The position numbers and the translations under genes are program-made. A stretch of DNA of 9,949 nucleotides from Clostridia bacterium. Its GTDB lineage: Bacteria > Bacillota_A > Clostridia > Christensenellales > UBA1750. The DNA lies in contig JAFPSR010000021.1 of assembly GCA_017413675.1 (NCBI GenBank), positions 1 to 9,949 on the forward strand. The letters run 5' to 3'. Every line of letters begins with the position of its first letter. Position 1 is the stretch's first letter. Positions 1-7,945 of the stretch are shown here, in pieces. A model generated the notes under the pieces. The model worked only from the letters and a program-made list of their open reading frames with translations, was not told the origin of the DNA and ran no database searches.

Positions 1-1
1 C

Positions 2-601
2 GCGGTGGAAGCGCTGGGACTGCGGATCGGGGATATCTACCGAATGGAATCCTCTTATCCGAGAGGACAGGTTTTCGCCCAGGAACCGGAAGCCGGTACA
101 CAGATGCAGAACGGGGATCTGGTTTATCTGTATATCTCCGCACCGCCTGTAGTAAAAAATGTTCCCAATGTGCTTGGTATGGATCTGGAAGGAGCCGAGG
201 AAATGCTCCGGAACGAGGATTTCCAACTTGGAAATGTACACTATGAACCGGTCACGGGAACAGCACCGGGCATGATATTCAAACAGTCACCGGAAGCCGG
301 CACGGAGAGCGTGACCAGCGCAACGGTGGATATATGGATTGCTGCAGCTGCAGAGTTCATCTATACCTGCAATGAATCCATTTCCCTGGATGTCCCGGAA
401 GACGGGATGCGGATTACCATTTACCTGATGGACGGGGATACCCGCAGAAATGTATACCGGGAAACCCACAATAAGGGAACGGCGGAAATAGAACTCAGAC
501 TGGAAAGCCTGACCCGGGGCGACAAGGAATTGATTATTTACCAGAATGGAAAACAGGTGAAACGTCTTATGGTAACCTTTATCTACAGCGGCGGAGAATA
601 G
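2..601 (+). CDS. prkC: PASTA-domain serine/threonine protein kinase, C-terminal part (5' end outside window)
   Basis: The reading frame is open through the left edge, so only the extracellular C-terminus is present; the kinase domain and membrane segment lie upstream. I see the end of one PASTA repeat (ending near position 145, with the Q-x-P-x-AG pattern) and a complete second one from about 170 to 345, starting VPNVLGMDLEGAEEML and containing KQSPEAG. After it come about 85 residues of beta-rich sequence without PASTA features. PASTA repeats in this kinase family sense peptidoglycan fragments at the cell surface and regulate wall synthesis and growth. The rsgA and rpe genes follow immediately, as in the Bacillus prpC-prkC-rsgA-rpe cluster, which supports PrkC rather than a PASTA-containing penicillin-binding protein. 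The GTG at position 5 is not a credible start, because the frame continues upstream and the first repeat would be cut. Stop is TAG. Confidence 0.85.
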   Translation, partial: AVEALGLRIGDIYRMESSYPRGQVFAQEPEAGTQMQNGDLVYLYISAPPVVKNVPNVLGMDLEGAEEMLRNEDFQLGNVHYEPVTGTAPGMIFKQSPEAGTESVTSATVDIWIAAAAEFIYTCNESISLDVPEDGMRITIYLMDGDTRRNVYRETHNKGTAEIELRLESLTRGDKELIIYQNGKQVKRLMVTFIYSGGE

Positions 602-604
602 TCA

Positions 605-1477
605 ATGGTCGGAAGAATCATCAAAGGAATCGGAAGCTTCTATACGGTGGTGTCAGATGGGGAGGAAACCATCTGCAAGGCACGGGGACGCTTCCGCAAG
701 GATCAGATCAAACCGGTGATCGGGGATGTGGTCCAGTTCATACGGGATGCTTCCGGGGACGGTTTTATTGAAGAAATCCTGCCCCGCCGGAACGTCCTGA
801 TTCGTCCGCCCCTTGCAAACCTGGATCTGTTGTTCCTGACCATAGCCTCAACCCTTCCGCAGCCGGATCTCCTTTTGATCGACCGCCTGCTGGTCCAGGC
901 GCGGATGATGCAGATTGACTGTGCCCTGATCATCAATAAAACGGATCTTGCGCCGGAGGTTGTGGATGTGATCCGGAAACAGTACGTGGAAGAGGAAATC
1001 CCGGTTTTTCCGGTTTGTGCCAAAACGGGAGAGGGGATTGAACGGATCACGGAACTTTTGGGGAAGAAAACAGCAGCCCTGGCCGGGCAGAGCGGGGTGG
1101 GGAAATCTTCCATCATGAATGCGCTTTGTCCCACATGGAATCTGGATACAGGCAACCTGAGCCGGATTGAGCATGGGAAACATACCACACGCCGTGTGGA
1201 ACTGTTTGCTGTCCCACAGGGCGGATATCTGATTGATACGCCCGGTTTCAGCCTTCTGGAGTTCGAAATGATGGACCCGGACAGCCTGAAATCCTATTAC
1301 AAGCCTTATGTTGCCCGGGAAGAGAAATGCCGTTTCCAGGGCTGCAACCACCTGAAAGAACCGGACTGCGCCGTAAGGGAAGCGATCCGGGCAGGGGAAT
1401 TATCCGAAGAAAAGCATTCCCGATATGAGGTGCTATATAACGAAATCAAAGAAAAATGGGGAAAACGATATGATTAA
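605..1477 (+). CDS. rsgA: Small ribosomal subunit biogenesis GTPase RsgA
   Basis: RsgA is a 30S-stimulated GTPase that acts late in small-subunit maturation. The 290 residues show the hallmark circularly permuted G domain: G4 NKTD (111-114) and G5-like CAKTG (139-142) come before the P-loop GQSGVGKSS (161-169) and G3 DTPG (211-214). An N-terminal OB-fold region (about 1-70) precedes it. A C-terminal zinc-binding cluster follows, with C242, C247, H249 and C255 matching the family pattern. The length is normal. The start is 3 nt after the kinase stop, with GGAG 8 nt upstream lying inside the kinase's last codons, so translation is probably coupled. The 3' end overlaps rpe by 8 nt. No promoter is needed or seen in front of it. 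I see nothing missing from the known catalytic or metal-binding motifs. Confidence 0.96.
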   Translation: MVGRIIKGIGSFYTVVSDGEETICKARGRFRKDQIKPVIGDVVQFIRDASGDGFIEEILPRRNVLIRPPLANLDLLFLTIASTLPQPDLLLIDRLLVQARMMQIDCALIINKTDLAPEVVDVIRKQYVEEEIPVFPVCAKTGEGIERITELLGKKTAALAGQSGVGKSSIMNALCPTWNLDTGNLSRIEHGKHTTRRVELFAVPQGGYLIDTPGFSLLEFEMMDPDSLKSYYKPYVAREEKCRFQGCNHLKEPDCAVREAIRAGELSEEKHSRYEVLYNEIKEKWGKRYD

Positions 1478-2129
1478 ATTTTCTGCTTCCATGCTGGCCA
1501 GCAATTACGGGGAATTTGCCTCGGAGGCGGTCCGGGCGGAAAAAGCCGGATCGGACATGATCCATATGGATGTTATGGACGGTGTATTCGTTCCGCAGAT
1601 TTCCTTCGGACAGGGTGTGATTACCGCGGTACGCAACGCCGTACAGGTCCCCCTGGATGTACACATGATGGTAACGGAACCATCCCGTGTCATTGATGCT
1701 TATCTGAACTGCGGCCTGATTCCGGGTAAGGATTATATCTGCGTACATGTGGAAGCGGAGAACCACCTGCAGAGACTGCTGGCTAAGATCAAACAGGCCG
1801 GTCTGAAAACCGGTGTTGCGTTGAATCCCTCCACTCCGGTCGAATCGCTGAAGTATATTCTGGACGATATCGATATGATTATCGTTATGACAGTTAATCC
1901 CGGGTACGGCGGCCAGAAGTTCATTCCTGCCTGCCTGCAGAAAATCCGGGACATCCGGAAAATCGTGGATGCTTCCGGGAAAAAGATCGATATCGAAATT
2001 GACGGGGGTGTCAATTATCTGAATGCGTCAGAAATCCGGGAAGCCGGAGCAACGGTCCTGGTAGCCGGGACAGCTGTATTTACTGCTGAAGATCCGGCAC
2101 AGGTGATTCAAAAACTCAAGTACGAATAA
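1470..2129 (+). CDS. rpe: Ribulose-phosphate 3-epimerase
   Basis: Rpe interconverts ribulose 5-phosphate and xylulose 5-phosphate in the cytosolic pentose phosphate pathway. The 219-residue product is a standard-length TIM barrel. Visible signatures are HMDVMDGVFVP (32-42, with metal/catalytic H32 and D34), DVHMMV (63-68, H65), the phosphate-loop-like NPGYGGQKF (143-151) and IEIDGGVN (175-182, with D178 the second catalytic acid). The frame is open to an ATG at 1425, but that start would lie deep inside rsgA and add 15 residues before the conserved beta-1 strand. The ATG at 1470 has GGGG 8 nt upstream and places KFSASML correctly at the N-terminus. It overlaps the rsgA stop by 8 nt. A strong hairpin terminator follows 15 nt after the TAA stop, closing this transcription unit. 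Confidence 0.96.
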   Translation: MIKFSASMLASNYGEFASEAVRAEKAGSDMIHMDVMDGVFVPQISFGQGVITAVRNAVQVPLDVHMMVTEPSRVIDAYLNCGLIPGKDYICVHVEAENHLQRLLAKIKQAGLKTGVALNPSTPVESLKYILDDIDMIIVMTVNPGYGGQKFIPACLQKIRDIRKIVDASGKKIDIEIDGGVNYLNASEIREAGATVLVAGTAVFTAEDPAQVIQKLKYE

Positions 2130-2144
2130 CGAACAGGGAAAATC

Positions 2145-2180
2145 AAAAACGGACAGAATCAACCGGTTCTGTCCGTTTTT
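2145..2180 (+). terminator. Rho-independent terminator after rpe, symmetric and probably bidirectional
   Basis: AAAAACGGACAGAA (2145-2158) pairs perfectly with 2167-2180 across an 8-nt loop. The right arm ends in five Ts. The left arm starts with five As, so the opposite strand also reads as a hairpin plus T-tract. It begins 15 nt after the rpe stop and could back up termination of the convergent capA transcript. Confidence 0.9.
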
Positions 2181-2191
2181 CTGTAAACAAG

Positions 2192-2220
2192 ACAGCCATC
2201 CGTATTCGACGGATGGCTGT
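2192..2220 (-). terminator. Terminator hairpin after capA
   Basis: A perfect 12-bp stem, ACAGCCATCCGT (2192-2203) with 2209-2220, encloses a 5-nt loop. On the minus strand it starts 14 nt beyond the capA stop and is followed by CTTGTTT, a modest T-rich tail. It is best read as the capA terminator. It lies only 11 nt from the rpe hairpin, so the convergent units are separated by two independent stems. Confidence 0.75.
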
Positions 2221-2234
2221 TGGAAATGCAGGAG

Positions 2235-3518
2235 TCAGGCAACGGGGATGATGTTTTCTCCGATCAATTCCTTAGCTTCCTTCCAGGCATTGCGCATACG
2301 CTTCAGGTTTTCCGAACTGATGCCGCGGGGTTCGCTTTCCAGGGACTCGGGAAGTGGAAGAATCCGGTAATCGTAATTGCTGCCTTTTTCAAAACGCCAC
2401 ACCCATGTGGGGGTATAGGAAGTGTTTTTAACTTCCACATGACCGGTTTTGAAATCCTTTTCCAAAGAGAAGTTGATCATCATTCCGGTATCCGTATACT
2501 GCTCACGCTGGTTGGAGAGGAAGTTGCCCATGGAATAAGCAACGAGGACATCCTTGATAGATCCGTCCTCTCGGGTAACGCGGATTTTTTCGACCGGCTG
2601 CAGAACATGTGGATGACTGCCGATGATGACATCCGCACCGGCTTCGGCGAGAGCCTTCGCATCTTCTTTTTTATAGTTTTCGGGTTCCCTGAGATATTCC
2701 TTTCCCCAGTGGATGGAAAGGATGACGGCATCTGCGCCTTCCGCTTTTGCCCGTTTGATGTCTTCCACGGCTCTCTCCCGGGTATAGCGGCGGACCACAT
2801 AAGGAAGTTTAGTCTGGTCAACATGGGATTCCATCCGGTTTACGGAATCGGTATAGGCAAACAGCGCCACCCGGATATCATCCTTTTCGAGGAAGAGGAT
2901 AGTATCATAATCCTCCTGGGATGTATAGGCACCGGTTTCCAGGAAACCGGTTTTCCTGACATTCTCTACGCTGGCAATCAACCCGTCGCAATAGCGGTCC
3001 AGACAGTGGTTGTTGGCCATGGTCAGCACGTCAAAACCGGCAGCTTTCAGTGCATCCAGAATGGTTTCCGGTGTGTTGAACATCGGATAGCCGCTGTATC
3101 CGCTTTTTCCTTCACCGCCTACCGTCGTTTACAGATTCCCGATGGTGAAATCGGCTTTGGAAAGGCGGTCCAGAACAAAATCAAAATTCTTGTCAAAGGA
3201 ATACGTGCCGGTCACACGGTCATATGCTCCCTTCAACTGCGCTTCGTGAACCATGATATCACCGGTAAAGGTGAAGCTGATGGAACGTGTCCCGTTGAAG
3301 GGGGTAGGGGACGGAGTTGGCGTTGGCACAGGAGTCGGTTCCGGCGTTGGTGTTATCGAAGCTTCCGGCACCGGACTGGGAATCGGAGTGAAAACATCTG
3401 CAGACGGCCCGGGACTTTTGTGCAGCGCCGAAGCGGCCAGCCAGACGATACATACCAGCCCCAGCAGGAGACTGATTGAAACAAGTAGGCGCCTGTAGTT
3501 AATTCGTCTTTTATGCAT
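2235..3518 (-). pseudogene. CapA-family metallophosphatase-like surface protein, interrupted by an in-frame TAA
   Basis: Read through one stop, this is a 427-codon gene related to poly-gamma-glutamate capsule protein CapA/PgsA, a calcineurin-like fold often found in gut Firmicutes; the exact substrate is unknown. Residues 11-32 form a membrane anchor, about 43-73 a Pro/Thr-rich linker, and the domain starts at FTFTGDIMVH (82-91). Later motifs are MANNH (167-171), IHWG (269-272), GSHPHVLQ (300-307) and YSMGNF (328-333). Codon 130 is TAA (3129-3131). Both halves are in the same frame, and the surrounding family motif GNLE reads GNL-stop-TTVGG, so one G-to-T change from GAA explains it. No Shine-Dalgarno precedes the next in-frame ATG (3083), so the C-terminal part is unlikely to be made. 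The start has only a weak ribosome site, but an in-frame stop just upstream rules out a longer one. The rest looks well preserved, suggesting recent loss or a sequence error. Confidence 0.85.
3299..3424 (-). repeat. Low-complexity Pro/Thr linker repeat inside capA
   Basis: Degenerate short repeats coding for alternating Pro, Thr, Ser, Val and Glu (for example PTPEPTPVPTPTPSPTP) connect the membrane anchor to the CapA domain. On the plus strand this reads as repeated GGNGTNGG units. It probably spans the cell wall. Such tracts can vary in copy number by slippage. Confidence 0.6.
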
Positions 3519-3566
3519 GCTTATTTACCGGCGGATTCAGGAACGCCAGCCTTCGAAGATACATAT

Positions 3567-3595
3567 AGTGTAGCATTACCCCTGTTTTCCGTCAA
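3567..3595 (-). promoter_or_regulatory. Promoter of capA
   Basis: On the minus strand TTGACG (3590-3595) is followed by a 17-nt spacer and TACACT (3567-3572), preceded by TG one base upstream (extended -10, TGcTACACT). The predicted start near 3560 gives a leader of about 40 nt to the capA ATG. It lies between the arg operon terminator and capA, so capA is probably transcribed on its own. Confidence 0.7.
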
Positions 3596-3620
3596 CATAT
3601 GGTGGTTGAGAGGAAGACGG

Positions 3621-3654
3621 AAAAAGGCACCGTCCCGCGGGAACGGGACGGTGC
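3621..3654 (-). terminator. Rho-independent terminator of the argCJBD operon
   Basis: GCACCGTCCCG (3627-3637) pairs perfectly with CGGGACGGTGC (3644-3654) around a 6-nt loop, an 11-bp GC-rich stem. On the minus strand it is followed at once by CTTTTT. It starts 23 nt after the argD stop. Confidence 0.92.
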
Positions 3655-3677
3655 AGAGACTCGATCATGTACGGTGT

Positions 3678-4844
3678 TTATCCAAGGATCTTTTTAAGGA
3701 TCTCCAAAGCTTCATTCAGTTCATCCCACGTGATGTTCAGTGCAGGAAGGAAACGGACTTTATTCTTCGCTGTCAATGGGATCACACCAGCTGCAATACA
3801 GTCATTGACAACCTCCAGTGCCGGTCTGTCACAGGTGATTCCCAGCATCAGGCCCATGCCGGAGATGTCCAGGACATGTTTAAGCGGGGAAAGGGTATTG
3901 ACAATGGCGTCATGCTTTTTCTTTACTTCTGACAGGAATGTGTCATCCAGGCGCTCTATGACACTCAGGGCTGCAGCTGCGCAGATGGGGTTGCCTCCGA
4001 ACGTGGAACCATGGGAACCGGCATCCAGGGTATCCTTGACTTTGGTTCCCAGAAGAGTTGCTCCCATCGGGAGACCGCCCGCCAGACCCTTGGCGGTGGA
4101 AACAACATCCGGCTGGATTCCAAACTGCTGATATGCATACAGGGTACCCGTCCGGCCGTTACCGGTCTGTACTTCATCAATCAACAGGAGAATATCTTTT
4201 TCCTTGCACAGGGCAGCTACTTTTTGAACATACTCCCGATCCAGCGTCAGAACTCCGCCTTCTCCCTGCACCAGTTCCAGCATGATGCCGCAGACATCAC
4301 CGGCTTCTGTTTCCTTCGCCATAGCCTCATAATCGTTGGCAGGGACAAAGGAGAACCCGGGAGTGAACGGGCCGAAAGAATGATGGAACACATCCTGACC
4401 GGTAGCGGACAGGGTCGTGATTGTCCTTCCGTGGAAACTGTTGAGAAGTGTGATGATCCTGGGGCGTGCACCTTCCCCATAGTGGTCCGAACCGTACTTC
4501 CGGGCTACTTTGATGGCGCATTCGTTGGATTCGGCCCCGGAATTCGAGAAAAACACACGGCACATCCCGGTTTTTTCACAGAGCAGTTTGGCAAGCTTAA
4601 CCTGGGGAAGGGTATAGTATAGATTGGAAGTATGCTGTACCTGATTCAGCTGGGAGATGACGGCATCCTTCCAGACCGTATCGTTAACGCCGAAGGAGTT
4701 TACAGCAATTCCGGAGCCCAGGTCAATGTATTTTTTCCCGTTTTCATCATAGACGGTGGCACCCTGGCCTTTTACGATGGTAACAGGGAATCTGGCATAA
4801 GTGTTGGCAATATAGGTTTTATCCTGGATCTGAATGTTGCTCAT
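3678..4844 (-). CDS. argD: Acetylornithine aminotransferase
   Basis: ArgD transfers an amino group from glutamate to N-acetylglutamate semialdehyde, giving N-acetylornithine. The 388-residue protein is a typical class-III PLP-dependent aminotransferase. Visible are the phosphate-binding SNSGAESNE (100-108), FHGRT (137-141), E190 and the LIDEVQTGNGRTG stretch (221-233, with D223 contacting the cofactor ring). The Schiff-base lysine is K252 in STAKGLAGGLPMG. HGSTFGGNP follows as expected. It is the last gene of the operon: the ATG lies 3 nt after the argB stop, and its AGAGGA ribosome site sits within the end of argB, so translation is probably coupled. Related enzymes (ornithine, GABA or succinylornithine aminotransferases) share these motifs, but the operon context makes ArgD by far the best assignment. 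Stop is TAA, followed by the operon terminator. Confidence 0.96.
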   Translation of the reverse strand: MSNIQIQDKTYIANTYARFPVTIVKGQGATVYDENGKKYIDLGSGIAVNSFGVNDTVWKDAVISQLNQVQHTSNLYYTLPQVKLAKLLCEKTGMCRVFFSNSGAESNECAIKVARKYGSDHYGEGARPRIITLLNSFHGRTITTLSATGQDVFHHSFGPFTPGFSFVPANDYEAMAKETEAGDVCGIMLELVQGEGGVLTLDREYVQKVAALCKEKDILLLIDEVQTGNGRTGTLYAYQQFGIQPDVVSTAKGLAGGLPMGATLLGTKVKDTLDAGSHGSTFGGNPICAAAALSVIERLDDTFLSEVKKKHDAIVNTLSPLKHVLDISGMGLMLGITCDRPALEVVNDCIAAGVIPLTAKNKVRFLPALNITWDELNEALEILKKILG

Positions 4845-4847
4845 GGT

Positions 4848-5708
4848 TTAATCCTCTTTCACGAACATGGTTCCGATGCCTTCATCGGTCAGGACTTCAA
4901 TCAGGATGGAATGGGGGATCCGTCCGTCAATGATAAAGACTTTCTGCACACCGCCCTGGATGGCTTCGATACAGCATTCCACCTTGGGGATCATGCCGCA
5001 GGAGATGATTCCTTCCTCGACGAGCTTCGGTGCTTCGCTGGTTTTGACCACGCTGATCAATGTAGACGGGTCGTCCTTATCCCGCAGGATCCCGCTGGTA
5101 TCCGTCATGGAAATCAGGCTTTCCGCTTCCAGAGTCGCAGCGATCCTGGCGGCTGCGGTATCCGCGTTGATGTTGTATACATGTCCTTCCTTGTCAAAAC
5201 CTACAGTGGAGATGACGGGGATATACCCGTCTTCCAGCAGGGAGAGGATCGGCTTGGCGTTGACTTCGGTGATTTCCCCGACATATCCCAGCTCGGGATT
5301 CAGGACCTTCGCCTGGATCATACCGCCGTCCATTCCGCACAGACCGATGGCATGGCCGCCGATTCCCTCGATCAGGCTGACCAGGGATTTGTTGACTTTG
5401 CCGGCAAGAACCATCTGGACAATTTCCATTGTTTCGGCGTCCGTTACGCGCAGGCCATTGACAAACTCGGATTTCTTTCCAACCCGCTTCAACATGTCCG
5501 TGATTTCGGGCCCGCCGCCATGGACGAGAACGACTTTTACCCCGATCAGGTTCAGAAGGACGACGTCGCGCATGACGGCCTGTTTGAGATGATCGTCAAT
5601 CATGGCATTCCCGCCGTATTTTACGACGATGATTTTATCCGTGTATTCCTGAATGTAGGGCAGGGCGTGCACAAGGATCTGTGCGCGTTCGGCATTGCTG
5701 TACTGCAT
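4848..5708 (-). CDS. argB: Acetylglutamate kinase
   Basis: ArgB phosphorylates N-acetylglutamate with ATP, normally the controlled step of the pathway. The 286 residues follow the amino-acid kinase fold. Visible are VVKYGGNAM (28-36, K30 binding phosphate), LVHGGGPEI (61-69), a substrate loop NINADTAAA, MTDTSGIL and CGMIPKVE. The N-terminal helix ending in HALPYIQEY, and the C-terminal HSILIEVLTDEGIGTM, resemble arginine-inhibited (hexameric) kinases rather than the short arginine-insensitive E. coli type. Feedback inhibition by arginine is therefore likely, but it is an inference. The start has GGAGG 8 nt upstream. The gene begins 28 nt after argJ and is followed by argD after 3 nt. Confidence 0.96.
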   Translation of the reverse strand: MQYSNAERAQILVHALPYIQEYTDKIIVVKYGGNAMIDDHLKQAVMRDVVLLNLIGVKVVLVHGGGPEITDMLKRVGKKSEFVNGLRVTDAETMEIVQMVLAGKVNKSLVSLIEGIGGHAIGLCGMDGGMIQAKVLNPELGYVGEITEVNAKPILSLLEDGYIPVISTVGFDKEGHVYNINADTAAARIAATLEAESLISMTDTSGILRDKDDPSTLISVVKTSEAPKLVEEGIISCGMIPKVECCIEAIQGGVQKVFIIDGRIPHSILIEVLTDEGIGTMFVKED

Positions 5709-5736
5709 TTCAATTTCCTCCGTATTGTGTAATGGA

Positions 5737-6948
5737 TCAGGTTCTGTAATCCCCGTTGATTTTTACATAATCGTATGTCAGATCGCAGCCCCAGGCGACC
5801 GCGGATGCGTTCCCGTCCTGCAGGGTGATCTGAATGGTGACTTCATCTTCATCCAGGATTTTCAGTGCCAGATCCTCATCAAAGGGGCAGCTGAATCCGC
5901 CTTTGCAGACCTGGATGGTTCCGGCAGCGGAAACATAGGAGATATCCACGGCATGGATGTCAAAAGAACATCCGCTGTAGCCCATGGCGCACATGATCCG
6001 GCCCCAGTTGGCATCCTTGCCGAACATGGCGGCTTTTACCAGACTGGAATGGATTACGGATCTTGCCAATCCGCGGGCAGAGGCTTTGTCTTTTGCCCCA
6101 TCGATGGTACAGGTGATCAGGCGGGTTGCCCCCTCGCCGTCTTTGGCGATGCTCCGGCTCAGGTTCTCCGTTATGGCATGCAGGGCACAGACAAAAGCTT
6201 TATAGTCTTCGTTCTCACTGTCAATCAGGGGATTGCCGGCCAGGCCGTTTGCCATGATGGAGAGCATGTCATTGGTGGAAGTATCGCCATCCACGGTAAT
6301 CATGTTGAAGGTATCCTGGCAGTCCTCATAGATGGCTTTATGAAGCATTGCGGAGGAAATGGCGGTATCCGTGGTCAGGAAAATCAGCATGGTCGCCATG
6401 TTGGGATGGATCATGCCGCTGCCTTTGGCGATTCCGCCGAGATGACAGGTTTTGCCGCCGATCTCAAAGGAGACGGCCAGCATTTTTTCGACCGTGTCGG
6501 TTGTCATGATTGCCTGTTCCGCAGCAAAACTGTTGTTGCCCAGCCCGCTGACAAGCTCTTCCATGTGAGAGGCAATCGGTGCTGGATCGAGTTCTTCTCC
6601 GATGACACCGGTAGATGCCACAATGATGTTTTCGGACGGAATTCCGGTATGGGCGGAAACAATGTCGCACATTATTTCTGCGACCTCTTCACCATTCCGG
6701 TTGCACGTATTGGCATTGCCGCTGTTGCAGACCATAGCCTGGGCGACCCCGTCGGCAAGATGTTTGCGTGTTACCAGGATCGGGGCGCCTTTCACCAGGT
6801 TTGTAGTATAGACTGCAGCGGCCTGACAGGGAACTTCGCTCACAATCAGGGCCAGATCCTTTTTATCCCGGTTTTTGCGGATTCCGCAGTGGATTCCGTT
6901 GGCAGTAAATCCCTTCGGGGCACATACGCCTTCATTCAGCCAGTTCAT
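5737..6948 (-). CDS. argJ: Ornithine acetyltransferase / N-acetylglutamate synthase ArgJ
   Basis: ArgJ moves the acetyl group from N-acetylornithine to glutamate, releasing ornithine and regenerating N-acetylglutamate (the cyclic pathway). Some members can also use acetyl-CoA; the sequence alone does not decide between the two types. The protein matures by self-cleavage, and the cleavage motif HPNMATML is present, with Thr186 as the new N-terminal nucleophile. Other family motifs are CNSGNAN (74-80), ASTGVIGE (111-118), TVDGDTSTND and FGKDANWGRI. I chose ATG at 6948 (403 residues): AAAGGA lies 7 nt upstream and the usual N-terminal APKGF follows soon. The open frame reaches a TTG at 6975, but that has no ribosome site. 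argC ends 45 nt upstream, and argB begins 28 nt downstream. Confidence 0.96.
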   Translation of the reverse strand: MNWLNEGVCAPKGFTANGIHCGIRKNRDKKDLALIVSEVPCQAAAVYTTNLVKGAPILVTRKHLADGVAQAMVCNSGNANTCNRNGEEVAEIMCDIVSAHTGIPSENIIVASTGVIGEELDPAPIASHMEELVSGLGNNSFAAEQAIMTTDTVEKMLAVSFEIGGKTCHLGGIAKGSGMIHPNMATMLIFLTTDTAISSAMLHKAIYEDCQDTFNMITVDGDTSTNDMLSIMANGLAGNPLIDSENEDYKAFVCALHAITENLSRSIAKDGEGATRLITCTIDGAKDKASARGLARSVIHSSLVKAAMFGKDANWGRIMCAMGYSGCSFDIHAVDISYVSAAGTIQVCKGGFSCPFDEDLALKILDEDEVTIQITLQDGNASAVAWGCDLTYDYVKINGDYRT

Positions 6949-6993
6949 AATGGTTTCCTTTCTGCCGGTCGGCAAGAAATGATGGATTGGGTC

Positions 6994-7929
6994 TTACAGT
7001 ACCAGGCCTGTGGTTTCTTCCAGACCGAGATGGATATTCATGTTTTGGACAGCGGAGCCGGATGCTCCTTTGCCGAGATTATCGAAAGTGGAGGTCAAAA
7101 GCAGCCGGTCGTCCGTACCGGTAACCAGGATTTCCATGGTGTCTTTTCCAGCCAGATGGTTGCCGGCGAGGAAACCGGGGTCCTGATTGAAGGGAAGGAC
7201 GGAAATCAGCTTGGCACCGTCATAATGGGCAGCCAGGATATCCCGAATCTCGCTGCCGGAGACTTTCTTCTCCAGAAGATGGAGGTACAGAGGAACGGAA
7301 ACGACCATTCCGCTGTAGAAATCGGATACGATCGGGGAGAAGAGGGGTTTCTGGGTAAGGCCGCAGATCACCTGCATTTCCGGCAGGTGTTTATGCGCCT
7401 GAAGAAGTCCGTACTGACGGGGACTGTCATACTCTACATCCCGGGCGGAATCTTCATACTGGGCAATCATCTTTTTCCCGCCGCCGGAATATCCGGTAAC
7501 CGAGTGACAGACCAGGGGATAGTCCGGGGACAGAACACCGCTCTTTACCAGGGGATAAACCAGGGAGATAAAACCGCTGGCATGACAGCCTACATTCGCG
7601 ATCTTCTTCGAGGAAGCGATTTTATCTTTCCATTCTTTCCCGAGTTCCGGGAATCCGTAAGCCCAGTCCGGCAGGACACGGTGGGCGGTGGAAGCGTCGA
7701 TCACACAGGTATCGGTATCCTGTGCCATAACGGCGGCCTCCTTCGCGGCAGCATCCGGAAGACACAGGAATGTAATGTCAGCCTGTTTCATGGCATCCAG
7801 CCGGCTGGAAGGATCCTTTCGCAGTTCATCGGGCAGGCGGATCAGGGAAACATCTTCCCGCTTGATCAGCCGGTCCGTAATCTGCAGGCCGGTCGTTCCT
7901 TCTTGTCCATCCACAAAAACCTTAATCAT
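6994..7929 (-). CDS. argC: N-acetyl-gamma-glutamyl-phosphate reductase, short (type 2) form
   Basis: ArgC reduces N-acetylglutamyl phosphate with NADPH to the semialdehyde, the step between ArgB and ArgD. The protein has 311 residues, shorter than the roughly 345 usual for Bacillus ArgC. Its motifs belong to the uncommon short subfamily (the 'other' or type 2 ArgC): nucleotide-binding VDGQEGTTG (6-14), DASTAHR (78-84), and the active-site cysteine C115 in VGCHASGF instead of the NPGCYPT of the common form. HSVTGYSGGGK and HKHLPEMQ also fit. It is first in the operon. AGGAGG precedes the ATG by a good 8-9 nt, and the predicted leader is only about 24 nt, leaving no room for an attenuator. Regulation is by the operator described separately. 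Confidence 0.94.
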   Translation of the reverse strand: MIKVFVDGQEGTTGLQITDRLIKREDVSLIRLPDELRKDPSSRLDAMKQADITFLCLPDAAAKEAAVMAQDTDTCVIDASTAHRVLPDWAYGFPELGKEWKDKIASSKKIANVGCHASGFISLVYPLVKSGVLSPDYPLVCHSVTGYSGGGKKMIAQYEDSARDVEYDSPRQYGLLQAHKHLPEMQVICGLTQKPLFSPIVSDFYSGMVVSVPLYLHLLEKKVSGSEIRDILAAHYDGAKLISVLPFNQDPGFLAGNHLAGKDTMEILVTGTDDRLLLTSTFDNLGKGASGSAVQNMNIHLGLEETTGLVL

Positions 7930-7945
7930 CCGGAGTACCTCCTAA

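Noticed and set aside
1425..1469. Longer N-terminus for Rpe starting at 1425
   Set aside because: It would add 15 unconserved residues inside rsgA and has no better ribosome site than the ATG at 1470.
3129..3131. Stop-codon recoding or programmed readthrough in capA
   Set aside because: TAA is the normal stop for rsgA, rpe, argC, argB and argD here, and no stimulatory structure or repeat is obvious after the codon. A mutation or base error is simpler.
2220..3479. A 419-codon plus-strand open frame opposite capA
   Set aside because: The minus-strand CapA motifs are unambiguous across the capA stop, so this antisense frame is incidental; it also begins inside a terminator hairpin.
4632..5732. 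A 366-codon plus-strand open frame opposite argB and the start of argD
   Set aside because: It lies antisense to well-supported genes, and no start signal or family motif is visible.
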